Assembly: GCA_947374485.1 (NCBI GenBank)
Contig: CANCCF010000084.1
Coordinates: forward strand, 1-15,186
Reading direction: 5' to 3'
Length of the DNA: 15,186 nt
From: Comamonadaceae bacterium
GTDB taxonomy: Bacteria > Pseudomonadota > Gammaproteobacteria > Burkholderiales > Burkholderiaceae_C
Part shown: positions 7,467 through 14,191 of the stretch, piece by piece
Layout of the letters: every line of letters starts with the position of its first letter
How positions within the stretch are numbered: the first letter of the stretch is position 1
The notes under the pieces: model-generated
Database searches by the model: none
What the model was told of the DNA's origin: nothing
Seen by the model: the letters and a program-made list of their open reading frames with translations, nothing else
Made by a program: the position numbers and the translations under genes

Positions 7467-8405
7467 TTATAGGGTTTTCAGCCGCGCCGTAAGCAGGGCA
7501 AAAAAACCGTCGGCATCCACCGTGCGCATGACCATGGCATTGGCCGGCCGCTCCGTGACATGCCACCAGTCCACCACCGTCATGCCCATGGTCAGCTCCG
7601 AGCTGCATTCAATGCTCACGTTGCAGTGGCGGCCCTGAAACAAAGCGGGCTGCAGCAGCCAGGCAATCACGCAGGGGTCGTGCAGGGGGCCGCCGTCGCT
7701 GCCGTACTTTTGCTCGTCATAGCGCTCAAAAAATTCCAGCAACTCCACCACCGCACGGGCCACCGGCGTGCCCAAAGCGCCAATGGCGGCGACACGCTGG
7801 CGCGTGGTGAGCACCTGGTGGGTGACGTCGAGCGGCATCACCACCAAAGGGATGCCGCTGGCAAATACTACTTGGGCCGCGTGCGGGTCCACATAGATGT
7901 TGAATTCGGCCGCGGGCGTGATGTTGCCGCCCTCCGAAAAGCCGCCGCCCATCAGCACAATCTGCTGGATGCGTGCGGCAATGTCGGGTGCGCGCTGCAG
8001 GGCCAGCGCCACATTGGTGAGCGGCCCCAGGGTGCACAAGGTGACCTCGCCCGCGGGCTCGAGGCGAATGGTGTCAATGATGAAGTCCACCGCGTGCTGC
8101 GCTTGCAGCGCCATGCTGGGCTCCGGCAGGTCCGGGCCGTCGAGACCCGTGCGGCCGTGCACGTGTTCGGCGGTAACCAGGTCGCGCACCAGGGGGCGGC
8201 TGGCGCCTGCGTACACGGGCACACCGGTTTTGCCCGCCAGTTCGCAAATCTTGAGGGCGTTTTTTTGCGTCCAGGCCAGGGGCACATTGCCGGCCACCGC
8301 GCAAATGCCCAGCACCTCCAGCTCAGGGGACGCCAGCGCCAGCAAAATGGCCAGCGCGTCGTCCTGACCGGGGTCGGTGTCGATGATGATTTTTTGGCGT
8401 GCCAA
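7467..8405 (-). CDS. Nucleoside hydrolase 1 (inosine-uridine preferring family)
   Basis: 312 aa from the TTG at 8403-8405 (MARQKIII), which has GAAGG about 9 nt upstream and lies 13 nt after the psuG stop. Another in-frame TTG at 8438 lies inside psuG and gives an atypical N-terminus. The Ca2+-binding signature DTDPGQDDALA begins at residue 9, with Asp11, Asp15 and Asp16 matching the classic metal ligands. HGRTGLDGPDLPEP, VLMGGGFSEGGN and the loop NIYVDPHAAQ follow. His242-Asp243 in GGPLHDP match the His/Asp pair near residue 241 of the Crithidia enzyme. It hydrolyses the N-glycosidic bond of ribonucleosides to free base and ribose. No signal peptide, so cytoplasmic, acting on imported nucleosides. 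Substrate preference cannot be read from sequence. Confidence 0.9.
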   Translation of the reverse strand: MARQKIIIDTDPGQDDALAILLALASPELEVLGICAVAGNVPLAWTQKNALKICELAGKTGVPVYAGASRPLVRDLVTAEHVHGRTGLDGPDLPEPSMALQAQHAVDFIIDTIRLEPAGEVTLCTLGPLTNVALALQRAPDIAARIQQIVLMGGGFSEGGNITPAAEFNIYVDPHAAQVVFASGIPLVVMPLDVTHQVLTTRQRVAAIGALGTPVARAVVELLEFFERYDEQKYGSDGGPLHDPCVIAWLLQPALFQGRHCNVSIECSSELTMGMTVVDWWHVTERPANAMVMRTVDADGFFALLTARLKTL

Positions 8406-8418
8406 GGTGCTTGTGCCT

Positions 8419-9339
8419 TCAGTGGGCCTGGTAAGCAATGGCGATGGCGGCAGCCAGGCGCGCGTTATTCAGCACCAGTTGGATATTTGACGCCAGACTG
8501 TCACCCCCGGTTAATTCATTCACCCGCGCCAACAAAAAGGGCGTGGACGCTTTGCCTGCAATGCCTTGCTGCGTGGCCTCTTGCAAGGCCTGCTCGATGG
8601 CTTTGTCTATGGTCTCGCGCGGCATGGCAAAGGCTTCGGGGATGGGGTTTGCAACAACCATGCCACCTTGCAACCCCATGGCCCACTTGGCCTTGAGCAC
8701 GTCGGCAATCTGGGCCGCAGAGTCCAGCCGGTAGTCCACCCGGAAGGCGCTGTCGCGCGTGAAAAAAGCGGGCAGTGCATCGGTCTGGTAGCCAACCACG
8801 GGCACGCCTTGGGTTTCGAGGTACTCCAGCGTCAGACGCAAATCCAGAATCGACTTGGCCCCGGCACAGACCACGGCCACCGGCGTTTGCGCCAGTTCCT
8901 GCAGATCGGCCGACACGTCAAAGCTGGACTCGGCGCCCCGGTGCACACCGCCAATGCCGCCGGTGGCAAACACGCGGATACCGGCCATGGCGGCAATCAC
9001 CATGGTGGCAGCCACGGTGGTGGCGCCATTGGCCCGGGCGGCCACGATGAACGGAATGTCGCGGCGGCTGACCTTGGTGACCGCATGGCCCGCTTTGCCG
9101 AGTTGTTCTATTTCTTCGCGCGACAACCCGGCCTTGAGGCGCCCTCCCACAATGGCAATGGTGGCGGGCACGGCACCATGCTGGCGCACCTCGTCTTCCA
9201 CCTGCAGGGCCGTGGCCACGTTGTGCGGGTAAGGCATGCCGTGCGAGATGATGGTGGACTCGAGTGCCACCACGGCGCGGCCATTGGCCAGGGCGTGTTG
9301 CACCTCGGGTGCGATGTCCAGAAAGGCTTGGCTTGTCAT
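8419..9339 (-). CDS. psuG: Pseudouridine-5'-phosphate glycosidase
   Basis: 306 aa, the full usual length. It splits pseudouridine 5'-phosphate at the C-C glycosidic bond into uracil and ribose 5-phosphate. The residues known to be catalytic in the E. coli enzyme (Glu31, Lys93, Lys166) line up as Glu27 in ALESTIISHGMPYP, Lys89 in TKVSRRD and Lys162 in CAGAKSILD. RVFATGGIGGVHRG (122-135) and VVANPIPEAFAMP are further family signatures. The ATG (9337-9339) overlaps the psuK stop by 4 nt (ATGA), so the two are translationally coupled, as expected for consecutive steps. Nucleoside hydrolase 1 follows 13 nt later. Complete, with no sign of damage. Confidence 0.96.
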   Translation of the reverse strand: MTSQAFLDIAPEVQHALANGRAVVALESTIISHGMPYPHNVATALQVEDEVRQHGAVPATIAIVGGRLKAGLSREEIEQLGKAGHAVTKVSRRDIPFIVAARANGATTVAATMVIAAMAGIRVFATGGIGGVHRGAESSFDVSADLQELAQTPVAVVCAGAKSILDLRLTLEYLETQGVPVVGYQTDALPAFFTRDSAFRVDYRLDSAAQIADVLKAKWAMGLQGGMVVANPIPEAFAMPRETIDKAIEQALQEATQQGIAGKASTPFLLARVNELTGGDSLASNIQLVLNNARLAAAIAIAYQAH

Positions 9340-10280
9340 GTCTTTTGGTATTCCAGGTGTGCGGCCACGGCGGCCACACCCAGTGCGGGTGAATTGGCGA
9401 ATGTACTGGATAAGGTGAGCTCGGCGCAGGCCATGGCAAAAGCCACTGACAGGTCCAATGGCATGTCCTGCAACTGGCCATACACCAGGCCACTGAGCAA
9501 CGCGTCACCGGCCCCGGTGGCACTGGCCATGGCCACCGGCTGGGCCGCCCGGTGGCCCGTGATGCCTGCGGCATCGCACCAGACAGCACCTTCGGTGCCC
9601 AAGCTGATGACCACCTGCTGCACCCCGCGCTGGTGCAGGGCGAGGGCTGCGGCACGGGCTTCAGGCGCATCGGCGATGGACAAGCCGCTCAGGGCCTGCG
9701 CCTCCATGCGGTTGGCATTCAAGGTGTGCAGTTGGCCCAGCACGGGCAAAAGCTTGTGGCACTTGGCCACAGACACCGCCTCGGCGAACAGCAGCGGGTG
9801 CCGCAGTTCGGTGCACAGCCACTGCAACACATCGGGGCGCACATTGCAGTCCACCACAACAGCCTGGGCCGCGTGCAATAGCGCTGTGTGCGGTGCCAGC
9901 AGCGCGGGGCTGAGCTGCTCCAGAATGTCCATGTCATTCACGGCGACGCCCATGTCGCCATCGACACCGTGCAGGGACAAATAGGTGGCGGTGCGCTGGC
10001 CGGGCAAAGTCGTGCAGGCCGACAGGTCCAGCCCGATGCGCGTGGCAGCCTGTTGCAGCGCGGCAGCAAAGGCGTCATCCCCCAGCACACTCACGAGGCG
10101 GGCATCCACCCCCAGGCGCAGCAGGTTTTCGGCCACATTGCGTGCCACGCCGCCGGGGCTGCACAGGATGCGCCCGGGGTTGGAGTCGCCCATCAAGGCT
10201 TTGCTGTGCGGCAGGGCTGAAATGTCCAGATTGGCGCCGCCAATCAGCGCGACAGTCGGTTTGCGGGGTGTCATGGGCAT
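9336..10280 (-). CDS. psuK: Pseudouridine kinase (PfkB family)
   Basis: 314 aa from ATG 10278-10280. A second ATG two codons later (10272-10274) is equally possible, and neither has a clear ribosome-binding site. It phosphorylates pseudouridine to pseudouridine 5'-phosphate for PsuG. Sequence marks are VALIGGANLDI at the N-terminus, the PfkB/PsuK signature SPGGVARNVAENLLRLG (41-57), NANRMEAQALSG (188-199) and the anion hole/catalytic motif ATGAGDA (254-260), with Asp259 as the likely base. PfkB substrate calls from sequence alone are weak; the pseudouridine assignment rests mainly on the 4-nt overlap with psuG and the RNVAEN motif shared with PsuK. First gene of the leftward operon, diverging from the ribokinase gene across 60 bp. 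Confidence 0.9.
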   Translation of the reverse strand: MPMTPRKPTVALIGGANLDISALPHSKALMGDSNPGRILCSPGGVARNVAENLLRLGVDARLVSVLGDDAFAAALQQAATRIGLDLSACTTLPGQRTATYLSLHGVDGDMGVAVNDMDILEQLSPALLAPHTALLHAAQAVVVDCNVRPDVLQWLCTELRHPLLFAEAVSVAKCHKLLPVLGQLHTLNANRMEAQALSGLSIADAPEARAAALALHQRGVQQVVISLGTEGAVWCDAAGITGHRAAQPVAMASATGAGDALLSGLVYGQLQDMPLDLSVAFAMACAELTLSSTFANSPALGVAAVAAHLEYQKT

Positions 10281-10340
10281 GGCGTGATTAGACGGCACAA
10301 TAAGCCGCTTGCTGCAAGGCCTCATGCACAAAGGACACCC
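10281..10340. promoter_or_regulatory. Divergent intergenic region between psuK and ribokinase operons
   Basis: Only 60 bp separate the two start codons, so both promoters must overlap here or extend into the coding ends. An 11-bp inverted repeat CTTGCTGCAAG lies at 10308-10318 and could be an operator half shared by both directions. For the leftward unit, TTGCAG and TCTAAT on the reverse strand sit 19 bp apart, a poor -35/-10 pair. For the rightward unit, AAGGA lies about 6 nt before the ribokinase ATG. No regulator gene is adjacent, so the controlling protein is unknown. Confidence 0.4.
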
Positions 10341-11276
10341 ATGATTCTGGTAGCCGGTTCCGCCAACCTCGACTTTGTGGTGCGCGCGGACCACATCCCC
10401 GCGCCCGGCGAAACGGTGCTCGGCCACGACTTCAAAACTTTCCCCGGCGGCAAGGGCGCCAACCAGGCCGTGGCCTGCGCGCGCGCCGGAGGGGTTATCA
10501 CGCACATGCTGGTGGCCTTGGGGCAAGACGCCTTTGCCAAGCCGCTGGAACAATCGCTGCAGGATGCCGGTGTGCAACTGCATACCGTGCGCGACGCACA
10601 GCACCCCACCGGCACCGCGTTCATTTGCCTCTCCAAGTCCGGTGAGAACGCCATCACCGTGGCACCCGGTGCCAACGCCTGTCTGCTGCCCTCGCATCTG
10701 CCGCCGCTGGTCGGCTACACCCATTTGCTGCTGCAGCTGGAAACGCCCTTGGCCACCGTCAAGGCCTATGCCCAGGCCGCGCGCCAGGCCGGTGTGGCCG
10801 TGGTGCTGAACGCCGCTCCGGCCCAAGTACTGGAGCCCGAGCTGCTGGCACTGGTGGACATATTGGTGGTCAACGAAGGTGAACTGGCCACCGTGGCCCA
10901 GCACAGCGGCAGTGTGGCCGAATGCATGACCCGCCTGGCAGTGCATACCGTGGTGGTGACACTGGGCTCCCAAGGCTGCCTGGCCCGACAGCAAGGCGCC
11001 CTGCACCTGCAAGCCGCTTTTGCCGTGACACCCGTGGACACCACGGGCGCGGGCGACACTTTTTGCGGCGGCCTGTGCGCCGCCTTGAGCCAAGGGCAGA
11101 CGCTTGGCGCCGCCCTGCTCCATGCCAGCGCCGCTGCGGCCCTGGCCTGCACCCGGCTAGGTGCACAAAGCAGCATTCCGGACGCTGCAGAAGTGGCGGC
11201 GCTGTTGCAGCAACAACCCGACATCAACAACCCCGCCGCACTCGCCGCCCTGCGCGCGCTGTGCGGCCTGAACTGA
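10341..11276 (+). CDS. rbsK: Ribokinase (PfkB family)
   Basis: 311 aa from ATG 10341, which has AAGGA upstream; a start at 10284 would add a non-conserved leader crossing the promoter gap. It phosphorylates ribose to ribose 5-phosphate. Marks are ILVAGSANLDFVVRADHIP at the N-terminus, FPGGKGANQAVACARAG (34-50), LNAAPA (156-161), VVNEGELA (176-183) and DTTGAGDTF (233-241) with catalytic Asp239. The length is close to E. coli RbsK (309 aa). No rbs transporter genes are adjacent; instead it heads an operon with nucleoside hydrolase 2, so ribose freed inside the cell is its likely substrate. The hydrolase follows 15 nt after its stop. Confidence 0.9.
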   Translation: MILVAGSANLDFVVRADHIPAPGETVLGHDFKTFPGGKGANQAVACARAGGVITHMLVALGQDAFAKPLEQSLQDAGVQLHTVRDAQHPTGTAFICLSKSGENAITVAPGANACLLPSHLPPLVGYTHLLLQLETPLATVKAYAQAARQAGVAVVLNAAPAQVLEPELLALVDILVVNEGELATVAQHSGSVAECMTRLAVHTVVVTLGSQGCLARQQGALHLQAAFAVTPVDTTGAGDTFCGGLCAALSQGQTLGAALLHASAAAALACTRLGAQSSIPDAAEVAALLQQQPDINNPAALAALRALCGLN

Positions 11277-11291
11277 AAGCTGAAAGAGTCC

Positions 11292-12284
11292 ATGCACACC
11301 AACGCCCCCCGCAAGGTCATCTACGACACCGACCCCGGCGTAGACGACGCCATGGCCCTGTACTACGCGCTGGCCCATGCCGGTGTGGACGTGGTCGGCA
11401 TCACCACCACCTTCGGCAATGTCACCGTGGAGCAGGCCGCCACCAACGCGCTCTACCTCACGGCCATTGCCGGCTTTGAGGTGCCGGTGACCCAGGGCGT
11501 CGCCAAGCCCTGGGTCAAGCCGGGTGAGGCACCGCCCGACTTCATCCACGGCGCCGACGGCTTGGGCAATTTGCCCAGCCGCCTCGCCACCCACAACGTG
11601 CTGGACCCGCGCTCCTCGGCCCAGTACATCGTGGACATGGCACGCGCCCACCCCGGAGAGATCACGCTGGTAGCAGTGGGCCCGCTGGGCAACCTGGCCA
11701 CAGCACTGAAACTGGCGCCCGAGTTGCCAACGCTGTTGCGTGAAGTGATCCTCATGGGCGGCACGGTGGTGGAGCCCGGCAATGTGTCACCCGTGGCCGA
11801 GGCCAATATCTGGAACGACCCGCACGCCGCCGACCTCGTTTTTTGCGCCGACTGGAAGCTCACCATGGTGGGCCTGGATGTGACGCACCAGGTGATCCTG
11901 CCGGTGACCCTGTTTGAAAAAATTGCCAGGCACCAGCAGCATGTGGCGACCGACACGCTGCTGCACGCGGTGAAGTTCTACGCCAACTTCTATAGCGACC
12001 TCTACCCCCATGTGGCCAAGATCCACGGTTGCTTCGGCCACGATGTGCTGGCTTTCATCTACTTGACCAATCCCGAGCTCTTTGAGCTGGAAAGCGGCCG
12101 AATGCGTGTGGCGGTGGACGGCCTGGCCCAAGGCCAGACCATGCTGCGGCGCAAGCGCATTGACTACCCGCAGGCGGGCTGGGAGTCGGACGACGCGCTG
12201 ACCCACGCCTGCATGCAAGTGGATGCCCACGGTGCCAGCCGCGTGCTGGAAGAAACCCTGATGAGCGACTGGCTGCCACGCTGA
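11292..12284 (+). CDS. Nucleoside hydrolase 2 (inosine-uridine preferring family)
   Basis: 330 aa, cytoplasmic (no signal peptide). The Ca2+ signature YDTDPGVDDAMAL starts at residue 11, with Asp14, Asp18 and Asp19 as ligands. IHGADGLGNLP (85-95), VILMGGTVVEPGNVSP (152-167), ANIWNDPHAA (171-180) and His250-Asp251 in CFGHDVLA complete the active-site pattern. It belongs to the same family as hydrolase 1 across the divergent gap but differs strongly in the loops: here the substrate loop reads HGADGLGN where hydrolase 1 has HGRTGLDG. The two therefore probably take different nucleosides, not a recent duplication. It lies 15 nt after ribokinase, which would use the ribose it releases, and 28 nt before the oxygenase gene. 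Confidence 0.91.
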   Translation: MHTNAPRKVIYDTDPGVDDAMALYYALAHAGVDVVGITTTFGNVTVEQAATNALYLTAIAGFEVPVTQGVAKPWVKPGEAPPDFIHGADGLGNLPSRLATHNVLDPRSSAQYIVDMARAHPGEITLVAVGPLGNLATALKLAPELPTLLREVILMGGTVVEPGNVSPVAEANIWNDPHAADLVFCADWKLTMVGLDVTHQVILPVTLFEKIARHQQHVATDTLLHAVKFYANFYSDLYPHVAKIHGCFGHDVLAFIYLTNPELFELESGRMRVAVDGLAQGQTMLRRKRIDYPQAGWESDDALTHACMQVDAHGASRVLEETLMSDWLPR

Positions 12285-12312
12285 CTGCAAGATCCTGACC
12301 CGGAGAGTTTCC

Positions 12313-13155
12313 ATGCACCTGCCGATTGTTGACTTCAACAGCCCCACAGCCCCACAAGACTTCTGCAAAAGCCTGCACGAGACCGGCTTTGGCGTGCTGA
12401 AAAACCACCCACTGAGCCAGACCTTGGTGCAGGGTATTTACGACGAGTGGCTGGCGTTTTTCCAGAGCGATGCCAAAAGCAAATACCCGCAAGACCCGGT
12501 GAAGTTCGACGGCTATTTTTCTCCCAAGGTGTCTGAGACGGCCAAGAACCACAACAAAAAGGACGTCAAAGAGTTCTTTCATATTTACCCCTGGGGCCGT
12601 TACCCCGCCGAGGTGTCAGACGCGGCGCGCCACTACTACGGCCTGGCCAACGCGCTGGCACGCACCCTGCTGCAATGGGTGGACGACAATTCGCCGCCCG
12701 AGGTGAAGGCGCGCTACTCCATGCCCCTGTCCCGCATGCTCGACGGCAGCGACCACACCCTCTTGCGTGTGCTGCACTACCCGCCGCTGACTGGCCAGGA
12801 AGAACCGGGTGCCGTGCGAGCCGCCGCCCATGGCGATATCAACCTGCTGACCATCCTGCCCGCCGCCACCGAGCCGGGCCTGCAGGTGCTGGGCAAGGAC
12901 GAGGCCTGGCATGACGTGCCCTGCGACTTTGGCCTCTTGATCGTCAACATCGGCGACATGCTGGAAGAGGCCTCGGGCCACTACTTCCCCTCCACCGTGC
13001 ACCGGGTGCTCAACCCCACAGGCGAGGCGGCGAAGAAGTCGCGCATTTCGCTGCCGCTGTTTTTGCACCCCTCGCGCGAGGTGGTGCTGTCGGAGCGCTA
13101 CACGGTGGGGAGTTATTTTGAGGAGCGGATGCGGGAGCTGCGGGGGTCTTACTGA
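12313..13155 (+). CDS. 2-oxoglutarate/Fe(II) oxygenase, isopenicillin-N-synthase-like
   Basis: 280 aa, with GGAGAG about 6 nt before the ATG. The fold is the double-stranded beta-helix of the isopenicillin N synthase/DIOX family. Iron ligands are His173 and Asp175 (AAHGDINLLT) and His230 (STVHRV). Arg244 and Ser246 (SRISLPLFL) form the RxS motif that binds 2-oxoglutarate. RVLHYPP (152-158) and GLLIVNIGDMLEEASG are family signatures. The N-terminal LPIVDFN and ETGFGVLKNHPL are also typical. All catalytic residues are present, so it should be active. The substrate is unknown. Last gene of the ribokinase-nucleoside hydrolase operon, which suggests oxidation of a nucleobase or modified nucleoside; fungal thymine 7-hydroxylase and deoxynucleoside 2'-hydroxylase are relatives with such substrates. 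That link is inference. A plant-hormone-like or secondary-metabolite substrate cannot be excluded. Confidence 0.88.
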   Translation: MHLPIVDFNSPTAPQDFCKSLHETGFGVLKNHPLSQTLVQGIYDEWLAFFQSDAKSKYPQDPVKFDGYFSPKVSETAKNHNKKDVKEFFHIYPWGRYPAEVSDAARHYYGLANALARTLLQWVDDNSPPEVKARYSMPLSRMLDGSDHTLLRVLHYPPLTGQEEPGAVRAAAHGDINLLTILPAATEPGLQVLGKDEAWHDVPCDFGLLIVNIGDMLEEASGHYFPSTVHRVLNPTGEAAKKSRISLPLFLHPSREVVLSERYTVGSYFEERMRELRGSY

Positions 13156-13382
13156 CCTTCAGTCACACGCACTGGGATGAAGTCACTTCTGGACTCAGGC
13201 TGGGCCTTTTGTGTACCTGCGGCGCAAGCCGGCGGGGTTTTCTGCTGAATTTGCTTCCGCACAATCCAAGTCCCCTCCCAAACGACCCTCTTCAAAATCC
13301 GCACAAGCTTATTCACCTCCCGCATATCGGTATAGCCAAAATATCGTTTTCAATCTAAGACAAGCTCACTACATTAGTCCGG
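13156..13382 (+). promoter_or_regulatory. Intergenic region with probable promoter of the tauE-cysI operon
   Basis: This 227-bp gap separates the nucleoside block from the sulfur block. Near its left end an imperfect inverted repeat (13153-13161 with 13178-13185) and a tiny GGC/GCC hairpin followed by four T (13197-13210) are weak terminator candidates. The right end (about 13300-13375) is AT-rich against a GC-rich background. It holds TTATTC (13309-13314) and TATAGC (13331-13336) with 16 bp between, a possible -35/-10 pair, and two copies of ATATCG (13324-13329, 13341-13346) 17 bp apart that could be regulator contacts. Control by a CysB-like LysR regulator would be expected for sulfite reductase genes but no site is certain. 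Confidence 0.4.
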
Positions 13383-14174
13383 ATGCAAGAATTAGCCTTT
13401 GTCATTGCGGGATTCATCGTTGGCACCATCGTCGGCCTCACCGGCGTGGGGGGCGGCTCCTTGATGACGCCCATTCTCATCTTCGTCTTCGGCATCAAGC
13501 CATATCTGGCAGTGGGCACGGATTTGCTGTTTGCCGCCTTCACCAAGATGGGCGGCACGGTGAAACTGGCGCGCGCCGGGCGCATTGACTGGGCTGTGGT
13601 GCGCAACCTGTCGGCCGGCAGCATCCCCGCGTCCCTCATCACGCTGTACATCCTGCACACCGTGGGCCCGGCCGACCCCAAGGTGCAGGCCGTCATGACC
13701 ACCACGCTGGGCTGCGCCCTGCTGCTTACGGCTGCTGCCACGTTTTACAAGGCCGTTCGTGGCAAGGTCAGCCCAACACACATAGCCCTGGGCCAGGAAG
13801 TGGCAGCCGCCACGCCCAAGCACTGGAGCCTGCCCCTGCTGTTTGGCGCGGTTATCGGCACCTTGGTCACCCTGACTTCCGTGGGCGCCGGTGCCATTGG
13901 CGTCACGGCCCTCATGCTGCTCTACCCCTTGCTGCCGCTGAACCGCATCATCGCCGCCGACATCGCCTACGCCGTGCCGCTGACGCTGGTGGCGGGCCTG
14001 GGCCATGCCACCCTGGGGGCAGTCGACTGGAGCATGCTGGCGGCATTGCTGTGTGGCAGCCTTCCCGGCATCTGGGTTGGCTCGCACCTCACGACCAAAG
14101 CACCCGAACGCCTGATACGCTCGCTGCTTTCCTTTTTACTGGCCTACGCGGGCCTGAAACTCATTGCCCTGTAA
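13383..14174 (+). CDS. TauE/SafE-family sulfite/anion permease
   Basis: 263 aa, about eight membrane helices in two halves. The N-terminal half has GFIVGTIVGLTGVGGGSLMTPIL and the second half repeats the pattern with VIGTLVTLTSVGAGAIGVTAL, the internal duplication typical of TauE/SafE proteins. KPYLAVGTDLLFAAFTKMGG (39-58) is also characteristic. Members move sulfite, sulfoacetate or related anions across the inner membrane. It starts at ATG 13383 with no good Shine-Dalgarno in front. It is followed 17 nt later by the sulfite reductase gene in the same direction, so it probably imports a sulfur anion for, or exports excess sulfite from, cysteine biosynthesis. Direction of transport is not readable from sequence. 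Confidence 0.87.
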   Translation: MQELAFVIAGFIVGTIVGLTGVGGGSLMTPILIFVFGIKPYLAVGTDLLFAAFTKMGGTVKLARAGRIDWAVVRNLSAGSIPASLITLYILHTVGPADPKVQAVMTTTLGCALLLTAAATFYKAVRGKVSPTHIALGQEVAAATPKHWSLPLLFGAVIGTLVTLTSVGAGAIGVTALMLLYPLLPLNRIIAADIAYAVPLTLVAGLGHATLGAVDWSMLAALLCGSLPGIWVGSHLTTKAPERLIRSLLSFLLAYAGLKLIAL

Positions 14175-14191
14175 CGCGGGCCTGCAGAACC

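Noticed and set aside
9336..11123. A 595-residue minus-strand frame that would extend the pseudouridine kinase upstream
   Set aside because: The extra N-terminal part is antisense to ribokinase and low-complexity. The PfkB domain starts normally at 10280.
1..13155. Functional link between the PQQ methanol dehydrogenase and the oxygenase through formaldehyde from demethylation
   Set aside because: The two genes are 12 kb apart in different units, and the oxygenase substrate is unknown; nothing in the sequence supports the link.
13197..13210. GGC-loop-GCC hairpin followed by four T as terminator of the oxygenase operon
   Set aside because: The stem is only about four base pairs and the T-run is short, so it is kept only as a weak candidate in the intergenic entry.
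13211..13588. Plus-strand frame across the tauE promoter region
   Set aside because: It is basic, low-complexity and overlaps the start of tauE in another frame; the region looks like promoter DNA.
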